Notes: generated by a model not told the origin, from the letters alone. Positions 36,838 through 44,837 are shown, counted from the stretch's first letter. The stretch is 64,000 nt of DNA from Metabacillus endolithicus (GCF_023078335.1 NZ_CP095550.1:2462001-2526000); one strand, 5' to 3'. Program-made: numbers and translations.

Positions 36838-38580
36838 TTAGCTCACCTCCCCATATGAATCTGCTTGTTGACGATCAAATTGTTCTTTGTACCATTTTCC
36901 AAGCTGAATTAGCTGTTCATGTGTTCCTTCTTCAATTATTTTTCCTTCGTCCATCACGATAATCCAATCTGCATGCTGGACAGCCGATAAACGATGTGCA
37001 GTAATGAATGTGGTTTTTCCAGCTCGTTCATGACGAATGTTTTCAATAATCTTTGCTTCTGTTTTTCCATCAACCGCCGACATGGAATCATCTAATAAAA
37101 GAATTTCAGGATCCTTAATTAGTGCCCGTGCAATTGAGATGCGCTGCTTTTGCCCACCTGAAAGGGCAACACCTTTCTCTCCTACAAGAGTGTCTAGGCC
37201 TTTCGGAAGAATAGACAAATCAAAGGCTGCTGAATTCAATGCGGACTTAATTTCATCTTCATTAACATTTTCTTTTCCAAACTTAAGATTTTCTCGAATT
37301 GTTCTAGAAAATAAAATTTGTTCCTGTGGCACATAGCCAACCCATGAGTGAATGTCATCAATTAGAATCTCTTCAATTGGTTGATTTGAAACGAGAAGTT
37401 TCCCTTCACCTAATGGATACTCTCTTAGCAGCTGCTTGAGTAATGTTGTTTTGCCAGAACCTGTTTTTCCAACAACACCGATTGTCGCTCCTCTTTTCAC
37501 CTGCAAAGAGATATTTTTTAAATTATCTGTTGTTGAGGTTGGATAACGGAAAGTTACATTAGAAAACTCAATATTTTCTGGTATGCTAATGTGTTTAGGA
37601 TTTTTCACATCCTTAACGTCTTCTTCATAGGCTAGAGTCTCATTTACCCGGTCTAATGAAGCGTTTCCGCGTTGGAGAATATTGATTAGTTCTCCAACAG
37701 CAAACATCGGCCAAATTAGCATTCCAAGGTAAATGTTAAAGCTAACTAATTCTCCTAGGGTAATCAACTGGTTGAACACAAGATATGCACCATAGCCCAA
37801 GCCAATCACATAGCTTAAGCCAACAAGGATTTTAATGGTTGGTTCAAACAGTGCATCGACCTTTGCGACAGCGATATTTTTCTCATAAACATCTTCTGTC
37901 ATTTCTTTGAACCGCTCTTCATCCTCTTTTTCTTGTACATATGCGCGAATAACCCGCACTCCTGCTATTGATTCAAGTACATTGTCATTCAAGTTCCCAA
38001 AAGCATCCTGGGCAACAGTAAAACGTTCGTGAATGAGCTTCCCAAAGTAGTTAATAGCGATAGCCATTAACGGAAGTGGGATAAGTGCAGCTAGAGTAAG
38101 CTTCCAGCTAATTGTGAATCCCATGACAAAAACAATAATAATCATAAACACAGTTGAATCAACCAAGGTTAAAATACCAAACCCGGCTGTTAACGAAATA
38201 GCTTTTAAGTCATTTGTTGCTCGCGCCATTAAATCACCAGTACGGTTTTTTTCAAAAAATCTAGGTGTCATCGCAAGCAAGTGTTTCATAAAACGATATC
38301 TTAAAATCCGTTCAATTAAATGCGCTCCTCCAAACAATTGATACATCCATACATAAGTTATCGCGTAGCTGACAATGATGAGCGCAATAAAGAAAAACAG
38401 AAGCTCACGTAACCGTTCAGCAGTCATCTGACCAAACTGAATATCATCAATGGCTATTCCAATTATCTTTGGTGGAATAACATCTAAAATACTAACAAAG
38501 ATCAGTAGTGAAATGGCTACTGTGTACCGTTTCCAATATTCTTTAAAAAACCAGCTTAATTTTCCTAGTACTGAGAACAT
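36838..38580 (-). CDS. bmrC: Multidrug ABC exporter subunit BmrC (YheI)
   Basis: This 580-residue half-transporter has six membrane helices followed by an ATPase with Walker A GKTGSGKTT near 368, an intact signature LSGGQKQR, and Walker B ending LLLDD, in which Asp replaces the catalytic Glu. This degenerate site is the hallmark of the heterodimer with BmrD. AAAGGAGGG precedes the ATG. The upstream leader of about 380 nt holds a promoter, two small ORFs and two intrinsic terminators. It suggests antibiotic-induced, ribosome-mediated attenuation as known for B. subtilis bmrBCD. Confidence 0.93.
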   Translation of the reverse strand: MFSVLGKLSWFFKEYWKRYTVAISLLIFVSILDVIPPKIIGIAIDDIQFGQMTAERLRELLFFFIALIIVSYAITYVWMYQLFGGAHLIERILRYRFMKHLLAMTPRFFEKNRTGDLMARATNDLKAISLTAGFGILTLVDSTVFMIIIVFVMGFTISWKLTLAALIPLPLMAIAINYFGKLIHERFTVAQDAFGNLNDNVLESIAGVRVIRAYVQEKEDEERFKEMTEDVYEKNIAVAKVDALFEPTIKILVGLSYVIGLGYGAYLVFNQLITLGELVSFNIYLGMLIWPMFAVGELINILQRGNASLDRVNETLAYEEDVKDVKNPKHISIPENIEFSNVTFRYPTSTTDNLKNISLQVKRGATIGVVGKTGSGKTTLLKQLLREYPLGEGKLLVSNQPIEEILIDDIHSWVGYVPQEQILFSRTIRENLKFGKENVNEDEIKSALNSAAFDLSILPKGLDTLVGEKGVALSGGQKQRISIARALIKDPEILLLDDSMSAVDGKTEAKIIENIRHERAGKTTFITAHRLSAVQHADWIIVMDEGKIIEEGTHEQLIQLGKWYKEQFDRQQADSYGEVS

Positions 38581-38618
38581 TCATATCCCTCCTTTGATTT
38601 CAAATGAAATGTCTTCAG

Positions 38619-38672
38619 TTAGCCACCTTTCATCCAATCTAAATAAATACGAACCACCTTTTGTTTTAACAT
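38619..38672 (-). CDS. Second leader peptide ahead of bmrC (17 aa)
   Basis: A 17-codon frame, MLKQKVVRIYLDWMKGG, starts at an ATG with AAAGGAG 8 bases upstream and ends 38 bases before bmrC. It could couple ribosome stalling to access of the bmrC start. It lies within a larger 61-codon open stretch that crosses a terminator and lacks a ribosome site. Functional evidence is lacking. Confidence 0.45.
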   Translation of the reverse strand: MLKQKVVRIYLDWMKGG

Positions 38673-38740
38673 GCTCAAAACTCCTTTCATTTGTAAAAAA
38701 ATATCTATATAAACGGGCAGATACGATACCCGGAATAAAC

Positions 38741-38778
38741 AGAAAAAGGCATTATGCATGTGTAAAGTGCATAATGCC
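38741..38778 (-). terminator. Attenuator terminator 2 in the bmr leader
   Basis: A perfect 11-bp stem (GGCATTATGCA / TGCATAATGCC) is followed on the minus strand by TTTTTCT. It stands between the promoter and bmrC, so it must be bypassed for bmrC expression. Confidence 0.82.
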
Positions 38779-38790
38779 CGAAAAAAGACA

Positions 38791-38826
38791 ATATAAAAAC
38801 GCACGTCACAATAGTGATGACCTGCG
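38791..38826 (-). terminator. Attenuator terminator 1 in the bmr leader
   Basis: CGCA-GTCA pairs with TGAC-TGCG (one G/G mismatch) and is followed by TTTTTATATT on the minus strand, 30 bases after the first leader peptide. A competing inner TCAC/GTGA pairing exists. Confidence 0.6.
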
Positions 38827-38855
38827 CAGAAAAATAAGTTAAGTGTTAGATCATT

Positions 38856-38927
38856 TTAAAGAAAGTTATGGCGGGTCACCTTACAATATGAAATTTTGCT
38901 ATAGTATCGCACTCTTACAATTTCCAT
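38856..38927 (-). CDS. First leader peptide of the bmr operon (23 aa, BmrB-like position)
   Basis: A 23-codon frame starts at ATG 38927, 7 bases after GGAGGG, and about 32 bases after the inferred transcript start. The peptide is basic and aromatic (MEIVRVRYYSKISYC plus KVTRHNFL). Its position is that of bmrB (yheJ), the attenuation leader peptide of B. subtilis, which is longer (53 residues as I recall). Sequence homology to BmrB is not verified. Confidence 0.6.
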   Translation of the reverse strand: MEIVRVRYYSKISYCKVTRHNFL

Positions 38928-38965
38928 TTTGTAACCCTCCAATTTTTGTAAATTAATTCTTTTTT

Positions 38966-38995
38966 ATTGTATGTTTTTTCAATTCGTACTGTCAA
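38966..38995 (-). promoter_or_regulatory. Sigma-A promoter of the bmr operon
   Basis: On the minus strand TTGACA, an 18-nt spacer and TACAAT form a near-consensus promoter, about 380 bases upstream of bmrC. The gap 38581-39154 is thus mostly leader, plus the hairpin downstream of parR. Confidence 0.8.
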
Positions 38996-39101
38996 CGTTT
39001 TTCTGAAATTATTTTCCTGTTCAGTTATATGCTTTTTCATTATACAATTATGACTAATTTCTAACTTTAATCCATGAAAAGCACTGTGCACACCTTGTAA
39101 G

Positions 39102-39127
39102 AAGGTTGCCCAACCCCGGGCAACCTT
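39102..39127 (-). terminator. Strong hairpin downstream of the parR-like gene
   Basis: A perfect 10-bp GC-rich stem (AAGGTTGCCC / GGGCAACCTT) lies 28 bases after the parR-like stop. No T tract follows on either strand, so termination would be inefficient or Rho-dependent. Confidence 0.45.
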
Positions 39128-39154
39128 AAGTAGACAGCTAACAGAAAAGCTTGA

Positions 39155-39763
39155 TTATTTATTCATACTTGCTAAAAAGTCACCTAATAGATCACTTAAG
39201 TCATCTACTGGTTCATCTTCCTTCGATTCATCCTCTATCGTAGCAGCCACTTCATTTTCTGTAGGGAAGATATCAAAATCAGCAATATCATCTTCAAGTG
39301 CATTTACTACTACACTCTCTTCTTCATTCTCAACCTGATTAACAGGGAAATCTTCCACCTCTACATCCATCGGACTATTTTCAACTTCCTGTAAATACAG
39401 AGCTTCATCTATATCCAGGGAATTACTAGTTAATGAAGCTAATATAGATGTTGCTCTGACTGGATCAGATAATAGTTGATAAACAATACTTCCCATTAGT
39501 GCCTCTGAATGAGAGTGTTTTAGCCAATTTCGTTGATCTTTTGATAGTTGTTTTGGCAAAGGAAGTGTAATCATTTCTTTCTCTTTTTTTAATGAGCTGC
39601 CCACTCCTTCTAATACAAAATCAGCAATTGTACTAGAAAAGTTTCTTTTCTCCGTTTGTTTTAGTTTCTCCAATTGTCTTACTAAATGATCAGGGGTATC
39701 AGAGGGAAGGCGAAAGGTAATAGCCTGTCCCCTTTTTATGGTTGGTGTGCCCTTTTTATTCAT
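39155..39763 (-). CDS. ParR-like DNA-binding adaptor
   Basis: This 202-residue protein has a ribbon-helix-helix-like N-terminus (strand AITFRLP near 18-24, helix near 30-42, helix FSSTIADFVLEG near 46-57). A helical middle part and a strongly acidic C-terminus with a conserved-looking hydrophobic end (DLSDLLGDFLASMNK) follow. In plasmid segregation modules such an RHH adaptor binds centromere repeats and its tail contacts the actin-like filament. It lies 18 bases after the ParM-like gene and belongs to its operon. The ATG at 39763 has a modest GGGTGG site; start and family assignment are tentative. Confidence 0.6.
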   Translation of the reverse strand: MNKKGTPTIKRGQAITFRLPSDTPDHLVRQLEKLKQTEKRNFSSTIADFVLEGVGSSLKKEKEMITLPLPKQLSKDQRNWLKHSHSEALMGSIVYQLLSDPVRATSILASLTSNSLDIDEALYLQEVENSPMDVEVEDFPVNQVENEEESVVVNALEDDIADFDIFPTENEVAATIEDESKEDEPVDDLSDLLGDFLASMNK

Positions 39764-39781
39764 ATAACCACCCAATTTTAA

Positions 39782-40953
39782 TTAGACTGTTTGCTTCTCA
39801 TTCTTTTTCGGAGGCTCGCTGGTTTTTCTGACAAAATCGGAAACTAGTTTATAATAAGCATTTGCCATCATCCAAATACTTTCGTTTTCATCTTCAAAAA
39901 ACTCAATATTATAGCCATCTAAACTATTATTTAACATCTTAATATAGTCTTTTAGAACAATGGCTCCTCCACCAACAAAATAGCAGATTTCTGTTTGTGA
40001 ATTTTTTTGCCATACGTTTCGTAGATGACGGTATTGTTTCTTAGCAAGCTCAAGAAGAATGCGGTCCGTAATATCATGTACGTTTGTCCGACTACCTTTT
40101 ACCATGATGTGGTGACGATCATTCTTACGTGTAATAATATCAACCACATCTCGACGGCTGTCGAGCTCAACACCATGCTTTTTGCGGATTTCTTCTCTGA
40201 TTGCTTCTAATGACTCTGATACGCCAAGATTAAAGCCTGTGCTTTGTCATCATCAACATTACGATTTTTAATCACAGCAATATCTGTTGATAATCCGCCA
40301 ATATCTTGAATTAAAATTTGCTTATCAATTAAATCACGATTGATAATTTTTAAATCTTTGTCCATAACTAGATTAATAAATGCAGCAAATCCTTCTGGAT
40401 ATACCTTCACTTCGTCAAACTTAATATTTACTTTTAAACCTTGATATTTAGGAGTTACTAAAAATTCAACTTGATGAACAGATCCGAGGAGCTGTGAGCG
40501 ATAGCCAACATCTTTACCTTCCTTTACTTCACGAAGGGGCAAACCTGTTCCTAACGTATAATTTGCATCAATAACATTATTGGTTTTTTTGAAAATAGGA
40601 GAGTTTTCTTCTCGAACAGCATCTAGTGCCAGGGAAGTAAAAAGCATTACAAGTGTCTGATCTTCTTCTGATTTTGTGCTACCTGGATCCAATTCACTTG
40701 GGTTATCACTTTTTGTTGCGAGGTTACCAACTCGATAGATTGCATTGTTTTCCTTTAAGGCAGGGGAGTGAACTCTTACATGAATCCCATCTAATGGATC
40801 TTTATCATTTAATTCTTCTATACCAATAACCGGTCGGTCCTCAGTGTCTCTTGCAATAACATTAGGGATATATAATTCGTAATCTACTTTTCCAAAAAGC
40901 GCCTTCACGCAATCATTTCCAACATCAACTGCTGTAATTCTAGTTTTACTCAT
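39782..40953 (-). pseudogene. ParM/StbA-like actin homologue, broken by one missing base
   Basis: The first 248 residues carry the actin-superfamily phosphate-1 loop AVDVGNDCVKALFG (8-21) and phosphate-2 loop IQDIGGLSTDIAVI near 217. The frame then ends at 40207. A second frame continues as GVSESLEAIREEIRKK and includes the adenosine motif YFVGGGAIVLKDY, ending at 39782. Adding one T to the T3 run (AAA at 40232-40234) restores AFNLGVSES and a 390-residue protein of normal ParM size. It would form ATP-driven filaments that segregate DNA. Iterated repeats lie just upstream and a ParR-like gene just downstream. Confidence 0.78.
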
Positions 40954-40982
40954 CTAACCATCCCTCTCTATTTTTAATTCAT

Positions 40983-41012
40983 GAGTTACTAAATCAGTGA
41001 ATCTAGTAACTC
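40983..41012 (-). other. Inverted repeat in the parM leader
   Basis: GAGTTACTA and TAGTAACTC pair perfectly (9 bp, 12-nt loop), 30 bases upstream of the parM start. It could be an operator or an mRNA structure. A weak promoter (TTGACG, 17 nt, TTACCC) lies just upstream on the minus strand. The whole gap 40954-41408 holds this element, the iterons and an SDR terminator, and no gene. Confidence 0.45.
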
Positions 41013-41064
41013 AAGGGTAAAGGGTAATGGAGAGAAGCGTCAATATTACTTTCGTTGTGTTCAA

Positions 41065-41201
41065 TTTGAATACATGTATACAAATTTGTCTACATTTGTA
41101 ACAATATTGTATACACACCTATATGACGCGATGTATACGCATTTGTATACATGTACACATCATTGTAAACAACATGTACACAATTTGTATACATGTATAC
41201 A
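41065..41201. repeat. Iterated TTTGTATACATGTATACA-type repeats (candidate centromere)
   Basis: Four clear copies of an 18-bp unit occur (41065-41082, 41085-41103 degenerate, 41142-41159, 41184-41201) with further partial TGTATAC copies near 41108, 41133 and 41163. The unit is itself near-palindromic (GTATACATGTATAC). Such clustered iterons beside an actin-like gene are expected of a parC-type centromere and autoregulatory operator. Confidence 0.7.
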
Positions 41202-41387
41202 GTGACCTATACTGTGGAATTATGGTGTTTTTCGACAGTATCTTCTAACCCTTTTGACCTAGTTGAACTTTTGTTTCTACATCAGTTTTTATAGAAAAAT
41301 GTAGGTTATTGGAGAAATATTTTTTAATTTTTAATAGAATTTTCCCTAATTTGATAGATTTAAGAGAAATAACTTAACAGCAAATAA

Positions 41388-41407
41388 GATCAAGCTTATG
41401 CTTGATC
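41388..41407 (-). terminator. SDR gene terminator
   Basis: GATCAAGC pairs perfectly with GCTTGATC around a TTAT loop directly after the SDR stop. The following TTATTT on the minus strand is only moderately T-rich. Confidence 0.6.
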
Positions 41408-41408
41408 C

Positions 41409-42247
41409 CTATCTTAACCTTCTTAATACGATTTTTTCGAATATCGTCCACGGCACCAGCATTTTAAATAGAAGTGTTATCTTAACCCCTCTTCCGATTG
41501 CATAACGCAAGGTTGTTTTCTTCTTAAGCGCAATGGCTGTGATTAGCCTCGCTACAACCTTTGGGTCTTCAAACTTACTTGATCCACTTTCAATATGATC
41601 TTCAAGCTTACGCATCATTTCATAATAAGGTGACTCTTTCTTGAGAGAGTTCTCTGTTACCTTTTTTCCCGACGTCCATATATTTGTTTGGAATGAGCCT
41701 GGCTCTACTAATATTACGTCTATACCAAAGGACTTTACTTCCAATCGGAGAGATTCACTCCACCCTTCTAACGCATACTTTGAAGAAACGTACGGTGATA
41801 AGCCTGGAAAACCAACTCTACCACTAATGCTGCTAACATTAATTATTTTTCCTTTGGACGTCTTCCTCATTATTGGAAGTACAGCTTGTGTGACAGCTAT
41901 TGCACCAAAAACATTTGTTTCAAACTGACTTCGATACTCATCAATTGGAATTTCCTCTACAAAGCCAGCTCCTGCAAATCCTGCGTTATTAACCAATACA
42001 TCTACTTGCCCTACCCTTTCCACTAATTCCTTAAAAAGACTAACTGATTCTGCTGATGTCACATCTAATTCATGAATTGTTATATTACCCGTTATTCCAG
42101 AGCTTTTAGCCTCACTTAGAAGATTTGTGCTCCTTTTTTATCACGCATTGTTGAAATAACTTCAAATCCATTTTCCGCTAACTCTAATGCTGTTAGCATT
42201 CCAAACCCGCTTGAAGCTCCTGTAACAACAGCTATTTTCTTTATCAT
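41409..42247 (-). pseudogene. Short-chain dehydrogenase/reductase, broken by one missing base
   Basis: Residues 1-44 (from ATG 42247, after GGGGAG) include the NAD(P) motif TGASSGFG and then hit a stop. A second frame begins NLLSEAKSSG and contains NNAGFAG, the catalytic Ser in NVSSISG, and YVSSKYALEG with the YxxxK pair. Adding one A to CAAAT (TTT at 42124-42126) joins the two into a normal 279-residue classical SDR. Translation from an internal ATG at 42062 would lack the cofactor site. The substrate is unknown. Confidence 0.83.
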
Positions 42248-42324
42248 ACATACTCCCCTGCCTCTTTTATGTATCTTCTATTTCCATTATATCTATAATT
42301 ATATTTCTTCATTATGCATAATAA

Positions 42325-42358
42325 GAAGAAGTCCTACGTAGGTTCGCAGGACTTCTTC
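42325..42358. terminator. Hairpin between the SDR and flavin reductase genes
   Basis: A perfect 11-bp stem (GAAGAAGTCCT / AGGACTTCTTC) lies downstream of the flavin reductase gene. The minus-strand tail TTATTATG makes it a moderate terminator. Confidence 0.65.
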
Positions 42359-42375
42359 CTAAAAAAGCAGCCTAT

Positions 42376-43425
42376 TTAATTTATCATTCTTTTAACCAAT
42401 TCACGATTACGATCTTTAAATACTTCATTATGAGAAGATACCATTCCTACTTTTGTAGCATCAGGCTGAATATATTGCTTTGCTTTGTTAACAGCATTTG
42501 CAGCATCTTGAAAGGCACCTGCGATTAAGTGAAGCTTTCCATCATGAGCCAAAATATCACCAGCCGCATAAATTCCTTCTATTGAAGATTCACTAGTTGC
42601 ATTACCTGATATATAAAATTGATCTTTTAATGAAACTTGCACATCACTATTTTGAAGCAGTGATGAATCTCGTTCATATCCATGATTGATTACCACTTCG
42701 TCGATCGGGAGATACGTCACTTCTCCTGTTTGATGATTTGTTAGTTCAACGCTTTCAATTTCTTCATGATTAGCACCGGCAACTAATTTCGTTATCGAAG
42801 TGTTGAAATAGCATTCAGCTTTACTCTTCATTAGTTGACTAATCTGTGCTTCATGGCCGTTTAACTCCCCTTTTCGGTAAGTTACGATTACTTTTTCAGC
42901 TATTGGCTCTAATTCGTTTGCCCAGTCAATTGCTGAGTTACCTCCACCAGATATAATGACTGTTTTATTTTTAAAACGTTTTAAGGATTTTACTGTGTAA
43001 TGTAAGTTAGATACCTCGAATTTTTCAGCACCTTCAATTTCAAGCTTTTGAGGATTTAGTATTCCACCGCCAACAGCAACAATCACTGTTTTGGAATAAT
43101 GCTTTTCCCCTGAAGATGTATGTAAAATAAAGATTCCTTCTTCATTACGTGAGATGGACTCCACTTTTTCATTTAATACAACTGTTGGGTCAAAGGTTAG
43201 GCCTTGCTGGACAAGCTGTTGAATTAACTTTTCTCCAAGAATTGGGGTTTGTCCCCCAACGTCCCAAATCATCTTTTCCGGATAAACATGAATTTTCCCG
43301 CCTAAATGTGGCTGAAATTCAATAATTTTTGTCTTCATTTCTCTTAATCCACTATAAAAGGCTGAGTAAAGTCCTGCAGGTCCTCCCCCAATAACAGTTA
43401 CATCAAACAGTTCCTGTGAGTCCAT
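42376..43425 (-). CDS. Ferredoxin/flavodoxin-NADP reductase, thioredoxin-reductase-like (YcgT/YumC type)
   Basis: This 349-residue FAD enzyme has GGGPAGLYSAFYSGLRE near 12-28 (FAD site), GGGNSAIDWANEL near 160-172 (NADPH site) and the late GIYAAGDI FAD contact near 282. It lacks the CxxC of true thioredoxin reductases, which identifies the TrxR-like ferredoxin-NADP reductases. The ATG at 43425 follows AAGGAG by 8 bases. A Fur box lies in its promoter and it is divergent from a siderophore ATPase. A role in supplying electrons for release of siderophore iron is plausible. Confidence 0.88.
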   Translation of the reverse strand: MDSQELFDVTVIGGGPAGLYSAFYSGLREMKTKIIEFQPHLGGKIHVYPEKMIWDVGGQTPILGEKLIQQLVQQGLTFDPTVVLNEKVESISRNEEGIFILHTSSGEKHYSKTVIVAVGGGILNPQKLEIEGAEKFEVSNLHYTVKSLKRFKNKTVIISGGGNSAIDWANELEPIAEKVIVTYRKGELNGHEAQISQLMKSKAECYFNTSITKLVAGANHEEIESVELTNHQTGEVTYLPIDEVVINHGYERDSSLLQNSDVQVSLKDQFYISGNATSESSIEGIYAAGDILAHDGKLHLIAGAFQDAANAVNKAKQYIQPDATKVGMVSSHNEVFKDRNRELVKRMIN

Positions 43426-43457
43426 TCTATTCACTCCTTAGCTTGAATTTCCATTAA

Positions 43458-43472
43458 TGATTATCATTCTCA
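43458..43472. promoter_or_regulatory. Fur box 1 (flavin reductase gene)
   Basis: TGATTATCATTCTCA matches the 7-1-7 Fur motif TGATAATNATTATCA at 12 of 14 positions. It lies just downstream of the minus-strand -10. Confidence 0.75.
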
Positions 43473-43476
43473 TTTA

Positions 43477-43505
43477 ACTATACTATGAATCGTTATTTTT
43501 TACAA
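43477..43505 (-). promoter_or_regulatory. Promoter of the flavin reductase gene
   Basis: On the minus strand TTGTAA, a 17-nt spacer and TATAGT. Fur box 1 follows immediately. Confidence 0.65.
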
Positions 43506-43519
43506 TATAGTTTAGAGTA

Positions 43520-43548
43520 TTGACATTAGAACATATGAATTATAGAAT
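43520..43548 (+). promoter_or_regulatory. Promoter of the siderophore ATPase gene
   Basis: TTGACA, a 17-nt spacer and TAGAAT on the plus strand, with Fur box 2 starting 10 bases after the -10. Confidence 0.75.
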
Positions 43549-43558
43549 CTAACTAAAT

Positions 43559-43573
43559 TGAGAATCATTTTCA
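43559..43573. promoter_or_regulatory. Fur box 2 (siderophore ATPase gene)
   Basis: TGAGAATCATTTTCA matches TGATAATNATTATCA at 12 of 14 positions, at the expected start of transcription. Confidence 0.8.
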
Positions 43574-43609
43574 TTTATAAGTTGGAAATGAATAAATGGA
43601 GGGTTAATA

Positions 43610-44431
43610 ATGGCTCGCCTATATACAAATAACTTAGAAATTGGTTATGGTGAACGACTGATTGTTAAAGACTTAAGTGTAGAAATTCCAGATAAAAAAA
43701 TAACAACAATTATAGGTTCAAACGGTTGTGGAAAATCCACTTTATTAAAAGCCATTACAAGAATCATTCCTCACCAATCTGGAACTGTCATATTAGATGG
43801 AGAAGATATTTCCAAGGAAAACACCAAGATTCTTGCAAAGAAGATGGCAATTCTCCCCCAAACACCTGAAAGTGCGAGCGGTTTAACAGTTGGTGAACTT
43901 GTTTCTTATGGACGCTTTCCTTATCAAAAAGGTTTTGGACGCTTAACAAAGAAAGATTATGAAGTCATTGATTGGGCACTTGATGTGACAGGAACGATTG
44001 ACTTTAAGTTCCGACCAGTTGATGCGCTATCAGGTGGACAACGTCAGCGTGTGTGGATCGCTATGGCCCTTGCTCAGGAAACAGACATCATCTTTTTAGA
44101 TGAACCAACTACATATTTAGATATGGCTCACCAATTGGAAGTATTAGAGCTTCTTCAAAAGTTAAATAAAGAGCAAGAACGCACCATTGTTATGGTTTTG
44201 CATGACTTAAACCAAGCTGCACGCTTTGCTGACTATATCATCGCATTAAAGGACGGTCAGGTCATTAAAGCCGGTGATTGTGAGGAAGTTATCACACATG
44301 ATGTGTTAAGGGATGTTTTTAACATTGATGCTGAAATTGGCAAAGATCCACGTACAGATAAACCGATGTGTATAACTTATAATTTATTAAAAAAGAATTC
44401 TTCTGCTATTCACTCTACTGCTGTTATTTGA
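43610..44431 (+). CDS. Iron-siderophore ABC transporter ATPase (FecE/YusV type)
   Basis: This 273-residue cytosolic ATPase energises siderophore importers. Walker A GSNGCGKST lies near 36-44, the signature LSGGQRQRV near 141, and Walker B IFLDEPTTYLD near 161, with the H-loop VLHDLNQAARFADY typical of FecE-like proteins. No permease or binding protein is adjacent, as with B. subtilis YusV, which serves several permeases. ATG follows TGGAGG. A Fur box predicts induction under iron starvation. Confidence 0.9.
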   Translation: MARLYTNNLEIGYGERLIVKDLSVEIPDKKITTIIGSNGCGKSTLLKAITRIIPHQSGTVILDGEDISKENTKILAKKMAILPQTPESASGLTVGELVSYGRFPYQKGFGRLTKKDYEVIDWALDVTGTIDFKFRPVDALSGGQRQRVWIAMALAQETDIIFLDEPTTYLDMAHQLEVLELLQKLNKEQERTIVMVLHDLNQAARFADYIIALKDGQVIKAGDCEEVITHDVLRDVFNIDAEIGKDPRTDKPMCITYNLLKKNSSAIHSTAVI

Positions 44432-44533
44432 TAATTGATATCCAATAGCACAAAATGTAAAATGAGATAGAAATTGCCGCTTAGTTAGTTGGCAAATATT
44501 ATACAGAAAAGTCATTGAAATGGAGAGAAACAG

Positions 44534-44827
44534 ATGATTCAACGTACTGTACTTATTAAATTTGAAGAAACAACAACACAAGATCAATATCAAGAAATGG
44601 TTAGTCGTTTTACAGCATTAAAGAACGTATTAACTGGCATTGTTGAAATTCATGCAGGTCTTAACCTTGCTGAGAAAAGCAAAGAATATCAAATTGTTTT
44701 AATGGTTCGTTTTGAGGATCAAGCAGCCCTTGATGCTTATGCAGCTAACGAGGATCATCAAGCTGTTGCAGCATTCATTCGTGATTCTGGTAGAATTGAC
44801 AGCATCGGTGTAGATATTGAAATTTAA
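44534..44827 (+). CDS. Dabb-type (stress-responsive A/B barrel) protein
   Basis: This 97-residue protein fits the dimeric ferredoxin-like Dabb fold: a first strand RTVLIKFEE, EIHAGLN near 40-46, YQIVLMVRFEDQAALDAYAANEDHQAV near 54-80 and a closing strand IDSIGVDIEI. GGAGAG precedes the ATG. It lies 102 bases downstream of the Fur-regulated ATPase and may share its transcript. Its biochemical role is unknown. Confidence 0.8.
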   Translation: MIQRTVLIKFEETTTQDQYQEMVSRFTALKNVLTGIVEIHAGLNLAEKSKEYQIVLMVRFEDQAALDAYAANEDHQAVAAFIRDSGRIDSIGVDIEI

Positions 44828-44837
44828 TTAAACAGAG

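Noticed and set aside
38619..38804. A single 61-residue protein upstream of bmrC
   Set aside because: It lacks a ribosome site and its first part is encoded by a perfect terminator hairpin. Only the last 17 codons have a proper start signal.
41065..41201. CRISPR-like array
   Set aside because: The repeats are near-palindromic, unevenly spaced, without unique spacers of constant length, and no cas genes are present. Iterons of a segregation locus fit better.
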